Numbered from the stretch's first letter, positions 23,271-32,158 are shown. The stretch is DNA of 33,098 nt from Candidatus Dadabacteria bacterium (GCA_022615255.1 JAKEHC010000171.1:1-33098), one strand, 5' to 3'. A program made the numbers and translations. The notes: generated from the letters alone by a model not told the origin.

Positions 23271-23915
23271 TTATTGAATATCAACCTTCAAAGGGTTAGC
23301 TGAATCTTTGTTATACAGCTCTCTGTATATTGCCTCTGCCTCCCTATTCTTACCCAGTTTTTCAAGGGAGAGCGCGATCTGGAGTTTTGCTTGATTTCTA
23401 TATGGATTATTATCTTTATCTAGTTTTGAAAGATAGTCTATTGCCTGTTGCCAGTTTCCCATATCAAAGCTGGCTGCTCCTAGATTAAGATATGCGGCAT
23501 CTTTAAGCATTTGGTCCTTTACTCCGCTCTTTAGAAAATCATTAAGAAGGTTTATAGCCTCGTCATGCTTCCCCATATTGTAGTTTATTAATGCCGAGTA
23601 GAAAAGCGCTATTCTAGATACATCGGCTTTTGGGTATTCTCTTTTCAAAGTCATAAACTTGCTGAGCGCCTCTTCATTATTTCCCTTTTGGTAGCTTACC
23701 ATTGCCTCTCTAAAAAGAGAATTCATAGCCAAATCCTTCCTTTCATTAATACTGATTCCAATTAAAGCTCCAGCAAGCGCTATTATTATTACACAAAAGC
23801 CGATTAGTATTTTTCTATAATTCTCTGATACGGAAAAGATTCCCTTGGCGATGAATTCCCTAAACCTGTCTGGCTTTTTAAGCTCTTTCGGAGTGACCTT
23901 TACTTTTTTCGGCAT
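23271..23915 (-). CDS. Membrane-anchored tetratricopeptide protein (YfgM/TPR_21-like)
   Basis: This 214-residue protein has a basic N-terminus (MPKKVKVTPKELKKPDRF), one TM at about 36-55, and then a periplasmic helical-repeat region with TPR spacing: SLFREAMVSYQKGNNEEALSKF, ALINYNMGKHDEAINLLNDFL, YLNLGAASFDMGNWQQAIDYL and QIALSLEKLGKNREAEAIYREL (each its own repeat). This is the plan of YfgM-type proteins, which help the SecYEG translocon and periplasmic chaperones. No ribosome site lies before the ATG, whose leader is CCCCC. A TATAAT sits 6 bases upstream, suggesting a leaderless or very short-leader transcript. It is divergent from nfeD. Confidence 0.82.
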   Translation of the reverse strand: MPKKVKVTPKELKKPDRFREFIAKGIFSVSENYRKILIGFCVIIIALAGALIGISINERKDLAMNSLFREAMVSYQKGNNEEALSKFMTLKREYPKADVSRIALFYSALINYNMGKHDEAINLLNDFLKSGVKDQMLKDAAYLNLGAASFDMGNWQQAIDYLSKLDKDNNPYRNQAKLQIALSLEKLGKNREAEAIYRELYNKDSANPLKVDIQ

Positions 23916-23921
23916 GGGGGA

Positions 23922-23951
23922 ATTATAATATATTAAATACCATCAACGCAA
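23922..23951 (-). promoter_or_regulatory. Possible promoter of the TPR gene (leaderless)
   Basis: On the minus strand, TATAAT occupies 23927-23922, with TTGCGT (23951-23946) 18 bases upstream. Transcription would start at or next to the A of the ATG (23915). Confidence 0.4.
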
Positions 23952-24011
23952 ATTTAGATATGCGTCAAATGCAGGGGAAGTCCTGCGTATCTGCCCAATT
24001 GACTCGTTGAC

Positions 24012-24040
24012 TTGCAGTTTTACTGTTAGAAAGCTAAAAT
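24012..24040 (+). promoter_or_regulatory. Possible sigma-70 promoter for nfeD-slipin
   Basis: TTGCAG (24012-24017), 17 bases, TAAAAT (24035-24040). Two additional TTGACT words lie just upstream (23999 and 24007) but have no -10 at a suitable distance. The start codon follows at 24061. Confidence 0.4.
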
Positions 24041-24060
24041 ATCCTTAGGTAGGTCTGCAA

Positions 24061-25389
24061 ATGAGAAAGAAGATATTTACGATAGTCTATTTTATCGCTT
24101 TTCTCGCCCTCGCTTTGAATTCCCGCTCTGATTCTGATAAGAAAATAATCCTTATAGAGATTGATGGTACAATAAATCCAGCCACACTAGACTATATACG
24201 AACTGGGATCGAGCATGCTGAGAAAAACTCTGCCGAGGCTTTGGTGGTCCTTCTTGATACACCCGGCGGGCTTTTAACATCTACAAAGGAGATAGTGAAG
24301 TTGATATTAAATTCGCCTGTGCCGGTTGTAATTTATGTCTCTCCAAGCGGCGCCACGGCTACCTCTGCAGGCGTTTTCATTACGTTATCGGCGCATATTG
24401 CGGCTATGGCGGAGGGCACAAGCATCGGCGCCGCCCATCCTGTGATGATTTCTCCTGGCGGTGGCGGCCGAGAACAAAACGAGAATGACAAAGAGGATAG
24501 TGAGAGAAAAAAGTTTAGCGAGAAGATTGAAAACTTCGCCTCTTCATTCATAGAGAGCATTGCTCAGAAGCGTAAGAGGAACGCTAAGTGGGCGATAGAG
24601 GCTGTTAGGAGCAGCGCCTCGATAACAGAGACTGAGGCTTTAAACAAGAATGTAATCGACTTTGTATCCCCGGACCTAACTGAGCTGATTAAAAAGATTA
24701 ATGGACGACAGGTTGATGTTCCTAGCGGTAAGAAAGTGCTTAATACAAAAGGCGCTCTTGTTGAAAGACTTGAGATGAGCGCTAAGCAAAGGTTAATTGA
24801 TACCCTAAGCACTCCTGATATTGCGTTTCTTCTAATCTCTCTTGGCTCACTAGGGCTTCTCATAGAATTTTACAATCCGGGTTTAATCTTCCCAGGGGTT
24901 GCCGGCGCCATATGTCTTCTGCTAGGTCTTGTTTCATTACAGATACTTCCCTTTAATTATGCCGGTCTTGCACTTCTTTTTCTCTCTATCATACTTTTCG
25001 TTTCTGAGATTTATGTGACGAGCTATGGACTGCTAAGCATTGGAGGAATAACGAGCTTCATATTAGGAGCGCTGCTTCTATTTGATACACCCGAATCGGA
25101 CGTTAGGGTCGGGTTCAGTGTGGTCATTGGCGCCGCTTCCGCAATCGGGCTCTTTTTCCTTTATGTAGGCTATTATCTTTTAAAAGCTCAGCGCTCTCGC
25201 GTATCGGTTGGATTTGATGGGCTTTTGGGAGAAGTGGGCGTGGCTTCAACCGGCATAGAAAAGGACGGTAAGATTTTTATTCATGGCGAGTACTGGGATG
25301 CTGAAAGCGACGAGACGATAGGCAAAGGTGATAAGGTAAAGGTAATTGAAGTTAAAGATAATTTTAGGTTAAAGGTAAAAAGGGCTTAA
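24061..25389 (+). CDS. NfeD-family membrane-bound serine protease (ClpP class)
   Basis: This 442-residue protein has a signal peptide (1-20) and a ClpP/crotonase-fold protease domain (about 27-215). LLDTPGG lies at 65-70. The nucleophile is S102 in GATATSAG, and a likely general-base lysine is K155 in KIENFASSFIESIAQ. This aligns with the Ser/Lys dyad of the archaeal homologue PH1510 as I recall its sequence. Four to five TMs follow (about 255-380). A C-terminal NfeD OB-fold domain ends the protein (about 385-442, GLLGEVGVASTGIEKDGKIF). The family cleaves hydrophobic C-termini, including that of its stomatin partner. The next gene, 24 bases on, is exactly such a slipin, so the pair is a membrane microdomain quality-control operon by family knowledge. 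Confidence 0.93.
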   Translation: MRKKIFTIVYFIAFLALALNSRSDSDKKIILIEIDGTINPATLDYIRTGIEHAEKNSAEALVVLLDTPGGLLTSTKEIVKLILNSPVPVVIYVSPSGATATSAGVFITLSAHIAAMAEGTSIGAAHPVMISPGGGGREQNENDKEDSERKKFSEKIENFASSFIESIAQKRKRNAKWAIEAVRSSASITETEALNKNVIDFVSPDLTELIKKINGRQVDVPSGKKVLNTKGALVERLEMSAKQRLIDTLSTPDIAFLLISLGSLGLLIEFYNPGLIFPGVAGAICLLLGLVSLQILPFNYAGLALLFLSIILFVSEIYVTSYGLLSIGGITSFILGALLLFDTPESDVRVGFSVVIGAASAIGLFFLYVGYYLLKAQRSRVSVGFDGLLGEVGVASTGIEKDGKIFIHGEYWDAESDETIGKGDKVKVIEVKDNFRLKVKRA

Positions 25390-25413
25390 GCTCTAAACAG
25401 GAGGAGAATAAAC

Positions 25414-26160
25414 ATGTCTGCTACTTTGATATTTGTTGCCTTCATTATCCTCTTTATCCTTTCAGGGATCAGGGTTTTGAATGAGTATGAACGCGGGGTT
25501 GTATTTAGACTCGGTAGAATCATCGAGCCAAAAGGGCCGGGACTAAGATGGATAATACCCGGGGTTGATAAGATGCTAAAAATAAGTCTCCGTGTGATCA
25601 CTTTGGATGTCCCATCACAGGACGTTATAACTAGGGACAACGTTTCTGTTAAGGTTAATGCAGTTGTTTACTTTCGAGTTGTTGATCCGGTAAGGGCTGT
25701 GATTCAGGTAGAGAACTATCTTTATGCGACCTCTCAGCTTGCACAAACAACCTTAAGAAGCATTCTCGGGCAGGTAGAGCTTGATGACCTTCTATCTGAG
25801 AGGGATAAATTAAACATGCGGCTTCAGGAGGTACTAGACAAGCATACAGACCCTTGGGGGATTAAGGTTTCTCTAGTTGAGGTAAAGTATGTTGATCTTC
25901 CTCAAGAGATGCAGCGCGCAATGGCTCGACAGGCTGAGGCTGAGAGAGAGAGAAGAGCAAAGGTTATAAATGCTGAAGGTGAGTATCAAGCGGCGACAAG
26001 GCTTGCAGAGGCTTCAAATATACTTTCTCAGAATCCTATGTCGCTCCAGCTCAGGTATCTTCAAACCCTTATCGAAGTTTCATCGGAGAAGAACTCTACA
26101 CTTGTCTTTCCGATTCCAATTGACCTTTTAAGACCCTTTCTTGAAAAAACTGGAAAGTGA
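25414..26160 (+). CDS. Slipin / stomatin-like SPFH protein
   Basis: This 248-residue protein has an N-terminal membrane hairpin/TM (about 3-18), then an SPFH/Band 7 domain: NEYERGVVFRLGRIIEPKGPGL, VITLDVPSQDVITRDNVSV, NAVVYFRVVDP, and LRSILGQVELDDLLSERDKLN. A coiled-coil follows (about 165-205, QRAMARQAEAERERRAKVIN). The C-terminal hydrophobic segment is the expected target region of the partner NfeD protease. AGGAGGAG precedes the ATG by 9-10 bases. Slipins form ring-like scaffolds on the membrane. The next gene begins 33 bases later but belongs to a different system. Confidence 0.95.
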   Translation: MSATLIFVAFIILFILSGIRVLNEYERGVVFRLGRIIEPKGPGLRWIIPGVDKMLKISLRVITLDVPSQDVITRDNVSVKVNAVVYFRVVDPVRAVIQVENYLYATSQLAQTTLRSILGQVELDDLLSERDKLNMRLQEVLDKHTDPWGIKVSLVEVKYVDLPQEMQRAMARQAEAERERRAKVINAEGEYQAATRLAEASNILSQNPMSLQLRYLQTLIEVSSEKNSTLVFPIPIDLLRPFLEKTGK

Positions 26161-26193
26161 TAAGCCGGTCTTATGGGAAGAAATTGATTATAG

Positions 26194-27852
26194 ATGCCGA
26201 ATAGATTCCTTCTCCTCTTAATCTTTTTAGTTTTTATTCCAGTATTGATTTCTTGTAAACCCGGAGGCACTGAGACAACATCAGAGGATGAGTATTCTAA
26301 ATACTCGGATGCGGAACCTGTCGAGGGAGATTGGCTTATTTATCATCTTAGTGCTGAGCCAGGAACGCTAAACCCGATAACCGCCACCGACGCCTATGAA
26401 TCTACAATCAATAGTGGGAATGTTTATGAAACGCTTGTTAAGAGGGATAATGAGACGCTTGAAATAATACCGCTTTTAGCCGACAGGTGGGAGATTTCGG
26501 ATGACAAACTCGTTTATACTTTTTTCATCAAAAAGGGTATAAAATGGCATGACGGAGTTCCCTTTACATCGCATGACGTAGTTTTCTCGTTTGAGAAGAT
26601 TATGGACCCAAAAGTCGATGCTCCGGCTCTCAGGAGTTATTACAAAGAAATAAGAAAGGTTCAGGCGGTTGATGACCATACTGTTCGCTTTACGTATGCG
26701 AGACCCTATTTTTTGGCGCTCGAGTTCTGTGGGGGCATGAACGTCGTCCCGAAACATATATTTGAGAAGGGTGATTTTAATACCAATCCTTTCGGACGAC
26801 ATCCGATTGGAACGGGACCGTACAGGTTTTTGAGATGGGACACGGGAAAAGAGATAATTCTTGAGAGAAACGAAAGCTACTGGGGGGAAAAACCTAATAT
26901 TAAGCGCATAATATTCAAGATAATTACCGATTCGACTGTTACACTACAGGTGCTGAAGCGCGGGGAAATTGATTTTTCTGGTCTTACTCCTATACAATGG
27001 TCACGACAGACTTCGTCAGAACGCTTCCTTAAGCACTTTCAAAAACTAAGCTATTTCACTCCGAACTATAGTTTTATAGGCTGGAATATGAACACGCCCT
27101 TTTTTAGGGATAAACGTGTGAGAACCGCAATGACCTATCTTGTGAACAGGAATCTGATTCTCGAAAAAATTCTTTATAATCTAGGTGAGATTGTTACGAA
27201 TCCGTTTTATATAAATAGCCCTGAGTATGACAAGTCCATTAAGCCTTTCCCATTCAATCCTTTGATGGCAAAGCGACTCCTCGACGAGGCTGGGTGGATG
27301 GACCATGATGGCGATGGATTAAGGGATAAAGATGGAGTCAAGTTTGATTTTGAGTTCCTGCTTCCCAGCGGTTCTGTTACTGGAGAGCAGATTTCAACTA
27401 TATTGAAAGAAGAGCTAAAAAAGGTTGGAATCAAGATGAATATAAGAAGGGTTGAATGGGCTATATTCACAAAGCAGCTCGATGAGAGAAAATTCGATGC
27501 AGTAACCCTTTCATGGGCTATGGGCGTGGAATCCGACCCATACCAAATCTGGAATTCTTCACAGGCTGAAAGGGGGTCTAATTTTGTCGGGTTTAAAAAT
27601 AAAGAGGCTGATCTATTAATGGAACAAGCCCGAACGGAATTTGATAGAAAAAAAAGGATAGAGCTTTATAAAAAATTTGCTGAAATTATATATGAGGAGC
27701 AGCCATATACCTTTCTCTTTTGTCGCAAATCAACCGTGGCGCTTCAGAGGAGATTTAAAGGGGTTAAGGTTCATCCACTAGGATTAGACCCCCTTGAGTG
27801 GTTTGTGCCCCTGCCGCTTCAAAAATACCAAGAAGTGGCTTCGAGTCCTTAA
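26194..27852 (+). CDS. Peptide ABC transporter substrate-binding lipoprotein (SBP family 5)
   Basis: This 552-residue binding protein has a lipoprotein signal ending LISC (C21), so it is anchored in a membrane and faces the periplasm. Family 5 landmarks are SAEPGTLNPITATDAYE near the N-terminus, VYETLVKRD, FIKKGIKWHDGVPFTSHDVVFSFEK, GTGPYRFLRWDTGKEIILERN (broken here) and FDAVTLSWAMG. DEAGWMDHDGDGLRDKDG is the usual calcium-like loop near residue 365. It belongs to the Dpp/Opp/Yej clade. Permease and ATPase genes follow directly, the first 53 bases downstream, so this is the first gene of the importer operon. The ligand is probably a short peptide or modified peptide. Confidence 0.93.
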   Translation: MPNRFLLLLIFLVFIPVLISCKPGGTETTSEDEYSKYSDAEPVEGDWLIYHLSAEPGTLNPITATDAYESTINSGNVYETLVKRDNETLEIIPLLADRWEISDDKLVYTFFIKKGIKWHDGVPFTSHDVVFSFEKIMDPKVDAPALRSYYKEIRKVQAVDDHTVRFTYARPYFLALEFCGGMNVVPKHIFEKGDFNTNPFGRHPIGTGPYRFLRWDTGKEIILERNESYWGEKPNIKRIIFKIITDSTVTLQVLKRGEIDFSGLTPIQWSRQTSSERFLKHFQKLSYFTPNYSFIGWNMNTPFFRDKRVRTAMTYLVNRNLILEKILYNLGEIVTNPFYINSPEYDKSIKPFPFNPLMAKRLLDEAGWMDHDGDGLRDKDGVKFDFEFLLPSGSVTGEQISTILKEELKKVGIKMNIRRVEWAIFTKQLDERKFDAVTLSWAMGVESDPYQIWNSSQAERGSNFVGFKNKEADLLMEQARTEFDRKKRIELYKKFAEIIYEEQPYTFLFCRKSTVALQRRFKGVKVHPLGLDPLEWFVPLPLQKYQEVASSP

Positions 27853-27905
27853 AGGATGGCGTGGCTCGTGATCGGAAAAGCTAGCCGCCAATCCCGAATC
27901 ACTAT

Positions 27906-28907
27906 ATGAGGAACTATATATTAAAACGGTTGCTACTAATGATCCCTACACTTCTAGGGATCACGCTCATTACCTTCTTTGTGATTCAACTTGCTCCTGG
28001 AAATCCTGTCCTGAGGAAGCTCCAGGTAGGTGAAGGGGTCAAGGCTGAGGCTATTACGAAGGATATAATAGAACAGACGAAAAAGTTATACGGTCTTGAT
28101 AAACCGGTTTACACGCGTTACTGGATATGGCTAAAACAAATTGCCACGCTTGATTTCGGTCGCTCCTATAAGGACCATCGCCCAGTCATCGAGAAAATAG
28201 CTGAGAGGCTTCCCGTAACACTTTCTCTAAATCTTATTTCTATATTCCTTGTTTATATTATTTCAATCCCAATTGGTGTTTATTCCGCTGTGAGGCAGGG
28301 TAGTTTCCAGGATCGAGCCTTCACATTTTTTCTTTTCGCCCTTTATTCGATTCCAAGTTTCTGGCTTGCAATGGTTTTAATATATTTTTTAGGGGGCGGC
28401 GAGTTTTGGGATGTTTTCCCAATCTATGGAATCCTTTCTCCGGGGGCTGAGAGCTATCCATTCTTAAAAAAAGCGGTCAATTTTCTCTGGCATATTACGC
28501 TTCCAGTGATTTGCCTGACATATGGAGACCTGGCTTACCTTTCACGTTATCAAAGAGGAAGCCTTCTTGAGATTCTTCGTGCAGATTTTATTAGAACTGC
28601 AAGGGCAAAGGGGCTCAGAGAGTCAAGCGTCATATTCAAGCACGCCCTTAGAAACGCTCTCATACCTATTATTACAATCGTTGCATCGGTTCTTCCTGCT
28701 ATGATTGGGGGCAGCGTAATAATAGAAAGTATTTTTTCCATCCCCGGAATTGGGCAGCTTGGTTTTGAGGCAGTGCTTTCAAGGGATTATCCGGTCATAA
28801 TGGGTATTGCTACGATATCCGCCATTCTCACTCTTGTCGGGATATTAATATCTGATCTAGCTTACGTTATGGTAGATCCAAGAATAAGCTTTGAAGGAAG
28901 AAGATGA
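27906..28907 (+). CDS. ABC transporter permease, YejB/DppB type
   Basis: This 333-residue inner-membrane permease has six TMs. The first is followed by the long periplasmic loop typical of DppB-class proteins (GLDKPVYTRYWIWLKQIATL, DFGRSYKDHRPVIEKIAERL). The cytoplasmic EAA loop reads ADFIRTARAKGLRESSVIFKHALRNALIP. The C-terminal YPVIMGIATISAILTLVGILISDLAYVMVDPRI is standard (split by chance of length here). The loop with GGGEFWDVFPIYGILSP and LWHITLPVICL is closer to YejB of the microcin C transporter than to plain DppB. It overlaps the next gene by four bases (ATGA), so expression is coupled. Confidence 0.93.
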   Translation: MRNYILKRLLLMIPTLLGITLITFFVIQLAPGNPVLRKLQVGEGVKAEAITKDIIEQTKKLYGLDKPVYTRYWIWLKQIATLDFGRSYKDHRPVIEKIAERLPVTLSLNLISIFLVYIISIPIGVYSAVRQGSFQDRAFTFFLFALYSIPSFWLAMVLIYFLGGGEFWDVFPIYGILSPGAESYPFLKKAVNFLWHITLPVICLTYGDLAYLSRYQRGSLLEILRADFIRTARAKGLRESSVIFKHALRNALIPIITIVASVLPAMIGGSVIIESIFSIPGIGQLGFEAVLSRDYPVIMGIATISAILTLVGILISDLAYVMVDPRISFEGRR

Positions 28908-29941
28908 GCGCTAAAGTTGCGGATGTTGACGAGGCATTTCTCCAGACGGCAAAAAGTCAAGGTTATTGGAGTACTGTCTGGATTGAGTTTAAAAAAGATA
29001 GACTAGCTGTGGCTGCCCTAGCAGTAATATTTTTTCTTTTCATCGTTGCCATCTTTTCGGACTTTATTGCGGGAAACAGACCAATTGCGCTTAAATGGAA
29101 TGGAAGGGTTTATTTTCCTGTTCTTTTCGAATATAAGGAATTCTCAGATGTGGATTTTAAAGAGCTTTCGGAGAGCCTTAATAGAGTTGATTTTGTCATA
29201 TTCCCACCGATAAGATACAGCGATACTGAATATGACCTTCTATCTGTCCTGACTCCACCATCTAGGTCTCACCTTTTTGGCACGGATGACAGGGGGCGTG
29301 ATGTTTTAAGCCGAATGATTCACGGCACGAAGATATCGCTCTCCATCGGTTTTGTAGCAGTCGGAATCGCGGTTGTGATCGGGATTCTATTGGGTGTGAT
29401 TGCGGGATACTATGGAGGCATAACCGACTTCATCATTTCAAGGCTTTTTGAAGTAATGATAACCTTCCCTGTGTTTTTTCTTATTCTCACAATACTAGCC
29501 TTTAGAGACCCTAGTATTTACAACATAATGATCGTTATTGGCGCGACTGGTTGGACAGGGATTGCGAGGCTTATAAGGGGAGAGTTTCTAAGACTGAGAA
29601 GGTACGATTATGTAGAAGCTGCGGTTGCTCTTGGAAGCCCTGATTTTAGAGTAATGTTGAAACATATGCTGCCTAATGCCATTGCCCCGGTTTTGGTTGC
29701 CGCTACATTTGGGGTGGCTGGAGCGATTCTAGTAGAGTCGGCTTTAAGCTTTCTTGGTTTCGGCGTACCACCACCTGAGCCAAGCTGGGGAGATGTACTT
29801 TCACAATCTCAAAGGTATGTGGATTTTGCCTGGTGGCTTGTTCTATTTCCTGGGACGGCTATATTTATCACGGTAACCTCCTTCAATCTGGTTGGTGATG
29901 GGTTTAGAGACGCTATTGATCCGAGGCTTAGGGGTAGATAG
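28904..29941 (+). CDS. ABC transporter permease, YejE/DppC type
   Basis: This 345-residue permease has six TMs. Between TM1 and the conserved HLFGTDDRGRDVLSRMIHGTK there is a periplasmic insert of roughly 70 residues. It contains NRPIALKWNGRVYFPVLFEY and VIFPPIRYSDTEYDLL, and a comparable insert occurs in YejE. The EAA loop is YDYVEAAVALGSPDFRVMLKHMLPNAIAPVL. LSFLGFGVPPPEPSWGDVLSQ and the final NLVGDGFRDAIDPRLRGR are classic for DppC-class proteins. The insert points to a Yej-like importer (microcin C and related peptides). In contrast to YejF, the ATPases here are two separate genes. An 88-base gap follows. Confidence 0.93.
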   Translation: MSAKVADVDEAFLQTAKSQGYWSTVWIEFKKDRLAVAALAVIFFLFIVAIFSDFIAGNRPIALKWNGRVYFPVLFEYKEFSDVDFKELSESLNRVDFVIFPPIRYSDTEYDLLSVLTPPSRSHLFGTDDRGRDVLSRMIHGTKISLSIGFVAVGIAVVIGILLGVIAGYYGGITDFIISRLFEVMITFPVFFLILTILAFRDPSIYNIMIVIGATGWTGIARLIRGEFLRLRRYDYVEAAVALGSPDFRVMLKHMLPNAIAPVLVAATFGVAGAILVESALSFLGFGVPPPEPSWGDVLSQSQRYVDFAWWLVLFPGTAIFITVTSFNLVGDGFRDAIDPRLRGR

Positions 29942-30029
29942 TTTTAGCTTTTATGGCGAGGGCAATGGGCTTCGCCGAAATACCGGGGCGGCTACTCGCA
30001 TTTTTATGGGTCGATTCTAGAACTAAAAA

Positions 30030-31013
30030 ATGAGAAACATTATTGAAATAAAAAATCTGAGGGTATCGTTTGGAAGCGATGGGGAGAGAGTGGATGCCGT
30101 AAGCGGTGTTTCGCTTTCAGTTCCTGAGAGGTCCACTGTCAGCATAGTAGGGGAGAGCGGTTGCGGAAAAACAGTGACTGCGCTCTCAATAATGCGACTC
30201 ATTCCAGAACCACCCGGAAGGGTTGACGAAGGTGAGATAACATTCGACGGCGCAAATCTACTAAAGCTTTCGGATAGGGATATGAGAGCGATTCGCGGCA
30301 ACAGAATTTCGATGGTATTTCAGGAGCCTATAAGCTCTCTTAATCCTGTTTTTTCAGTTGGAGAACAGATCGGAGAGGCATTAAGAACACATCTCAAGGT
30401 TTCTAGAAAAGAGGAAAAGGAACGCGTTTTAGAGCTACTTAGACTCGTGAGGATATCCGAACCCAATAAGAGGATAAATAGCTACCCACACGAGTTAAGC
30501 GGAGGAATGTGTCAAAGGGTAATGATTGCAATGGCTCTCTCTTGTAATCCCGAGCTTCTCATCGCAGATGAGCCCACAACAGCCTTAGACGTTACGATAC
30601 AGGCAAGTATCCTGGAATTAATTAGCGAGCTCAGGGATAAAATCGGGATGTCCGTTCTTCTTATTACGCATGATCTCGGTATAATCGCTGAGGTCGCAGA
30701 CAGGGTTTATGTTATGTATGCCGGTAAAATTGTAGAGGAAGCTCCGATGAAAAACCTCTTTAAAAATCCTCGTCATCCCTATACTGTAGGTCTTATGAAT
30801 TCAATTCCGAGCTTGCATATTAGAAAGGAAAGATTAAGGGCAATCCCGGGGATCGTTCCTAGTCTTAAAGACCTTCCAATAGGATGCAGGTTTCAGGATA
30901 GATGTCCAATGGTCATAGATAAATGTAGATTTTCAGAGCCTCCTCTTAGAGAGATTGAGAGTGGGCATTTATCAGCCTGCTATAGGGCGGAGGAGGTAAG
31001 CTTAAAGGTTTAA
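30030..31013 (+). CDS. Peptide ABC transporter ATP-binding protein, DppD type
   Basis: This 327-residue cytoplasmic ATPase pairs with the second ATPase to power the importer. Walker A is GESGCGKT, the Q-loop is in MVFQEPISSLNPVF, the signature is LSGGMCQR, and Walker B is LLIADEPTTALD. The switch histidine is in LLITHDLG. The C-terminal oligopeptide-type extension is present with its cysteine pattern GCRFQDRCPM ... DKCRF ... SACY, which in relatives can hold an iron-sulfur cluster. The start is ATG 30030 with no visible ribosome site. The spacing from the permease is 88 bases. Confidence 0.94.
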   Translation: MRNIIEIKNLRVSFGSDGERVDAVSGVSLSVPERSTVSIVGESGCGKTVTALSIMRLIPEPPGRVDEGEITFDGANLLKLSDRDMRAIRGNRISMVFQEPISSLNPVFSVGEQIGEALRTHLKVSRKEEKERVLELLRLVRISEPNKRINSYPHELSGGMCQRVMIAMALSCNPELLIADEPTTALDVTIQASILELISELRDKIGMSVLLITHDLGIIAEVADRVYVMYAGKIVEEAPMKNLFKNPRHPYTVGLMNSIPSLHIRKERLRAIPGIVPSLKDLPIGCRFQDRCPMVIDKCRFSEPPLREIESGHLSACYRAEEVSLKV

Positions 31014-31026
31014 AGAATACAATTTT

Positions 31027-31178
31027 GCCACGAAGACACAAAGGCACGAAGAAGGAATATGAGTTTTAAAGAAGGGGTCAGAAGCCAGACCTTGCCGTGA
31101 CTTCTCATTCGTGTACCGAACCACGAGCCGCTAACTACGATTACCGACTCCTGACCTCTGACTTAGTGTCTTTGCGGC
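31027..31178. repeat. Insertion-like repeat with imperfect terminal inverted repeats
   Basis: GCCACGAAGACACAAAG (31027-31043) and the complement of CTTAGTGTCTTTGCGGC (31162-31178) match at 14 of 17 positions, forming ends of a 152-base element. The inside repeats GTCAG/CTGAC words (near 31079 and 31150). It has no coding capacity. It separates the two ATPase genes and creates a spurious in-frame extension (from 31097) upstream of the second one. Best read as a small non-autonomous (MITE-like) element. Confidence 0.6.
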
Positions 31179-31189
31179 TTCCAGGAATA

Positions 31190-32158
31190 ATGGAAAGAAA
31201 AGAGCTAGTTAAGTTAATAAAATTAAAAAAATACTTTCCAATCAAAACGGGCGTGTTCTCTCAAGTCAGCAATTACGTAAAAGCCGTTGACGGAATAGAT
31301 CTAGATATATTTGAAGGTGAGACGCTTGGGCTTGTAGGAGAGAGCGGGTGCGGAAAGACTACGCTAGGAAAGACAGCTATAAAACTCCTTGAGCCTACTG
31401 AAGGCGTTATATTCTTCGATGGACGAGATATAACTGATTTGAGTACTCAGGCGATGCGGCGTATCCGCCGCGAGATGCAGATAATATTTCAGGACCCATA
31501 CGGGTCGCTTAATCCGAGAATGAAGATTGAAAGCATCGTCGGCGAGGGGTTAACGATACACAATATAATTCCAAGAAGGGAAAGAAGGGCAGAGGTAAAA
31601 AGGCTTCTTGAAACCGTTGGTCTTAGGGAGGGTGTCCTTTTTCGTTATCCACATGAGTTCAGCGGCGGGCAAAGACAGAGAATAGCCATAGCCCGCGCCC
31701 TCGCTGTAAAACCCAGGTTTATAGTTTGCGATGAGCCAGTTTCAGCCCTTGACGTTTCAGTCCAGGCACAGATTATAAACCTTCTTCTCTCGCTTCAAGA
31801 AGAGTTCAAACTCACATATCTTTTCATATCCCATGACCTACGTGTTGTGAAGCATATAAGCGACAGGGTTTCTGTGATGTATCTTGGGAAAATAGTCGAG
31901 ATGGCAGAGAGCGAAGAGCTGTATAAAAATCCACTTCATCCGTATACACAGGTTCTCCTTTCTTCTGTCCCCATTCCTGATCCAGAGACCAAGAGAAAGA
32001 TAATAATTCTTCCAGGCGATGTTCCAAGCCCGATTGATCCCCCTCCAGGATGCAGGTTTCATCCTCGGTGTCCGATTGCGGTTGAAAGATGTAAAAGCGA
32101 AGAACCAGTTCTTCGGGACGCTGGCGGGGGACACATGGTGGCTTGCCATCTGGTGTAG
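31190..32158 (+). CDS. Peptide ABC transporter ATP-binding protein, DppF type
   Basis: This is the second ATPase, 322 residues from ATG 31190. A longer frame begins at 31097, but its first 31 codons lie within the repeat and look unrelated to the family. The ATG at 31190, with AGGA just before it, gives the normal N-terminus (MERKELVKLIKLKKYFPIKTG). Walker A is GESGCGKTT, then IIFQDPYGSLNPRM, signature FSGGQRQR, Walker B FIVCDEPVSALD and H-loop FISHDL. The C-terminal extension has GCRFHPRCPIAVERCKSEEP and a final cysteine. Together with the DppD-type subunit it forms the heterodimeric motor of the importer. Confidence 0.94.
   Translation: MERKELVKLIKLKKYFPIKTGVFSQVSNYVKAVDGIDLDIFEGETLGLVGESGCGKTTLGKTAIKLLEPTEGVIFFDGRDITDLSTQAMRRIRREMQIIFQDPYGSLNPRMKIESIVGEGLTIHNIIPRRERRAEVKRLLETVGLREGVLFRYPHEFSGGQRQRIAIARALAVKPRFIVCDEPVSALDVSVQAQIINLLLSLQEEFKLTYLFISHDLRVVKHISDRVSVMYLGKIVEMAESEELYKNPLHPYTQVLLSSVPIPDPETKRKIIILPGDVPSPIDPPPGCRFHPRCPIAVERCKSEEPVLRDAGGGHMVACHLV

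Noticed and set aside
27868..27902. Imperfect inverted repeat GTGATCGG...CCGAATCAC before the YejB-like gene
   Set aside because: Short arms with a bulge; could be chance or a degraded repeat. Not enough to list.
29956..29999. GCGAG...CTCGC repeat between the YejE-like and DppD-type genes
   Set aside because: Only 5-bp arms over a 34-base interior; no support for function.
31097..31189. N-terminal extension of the DppF-type ATPase
   Set aside because: The 31 codons fall within a repeat element and have no similarity to the family; the ATG at 31190 gives the expected N-terminus.
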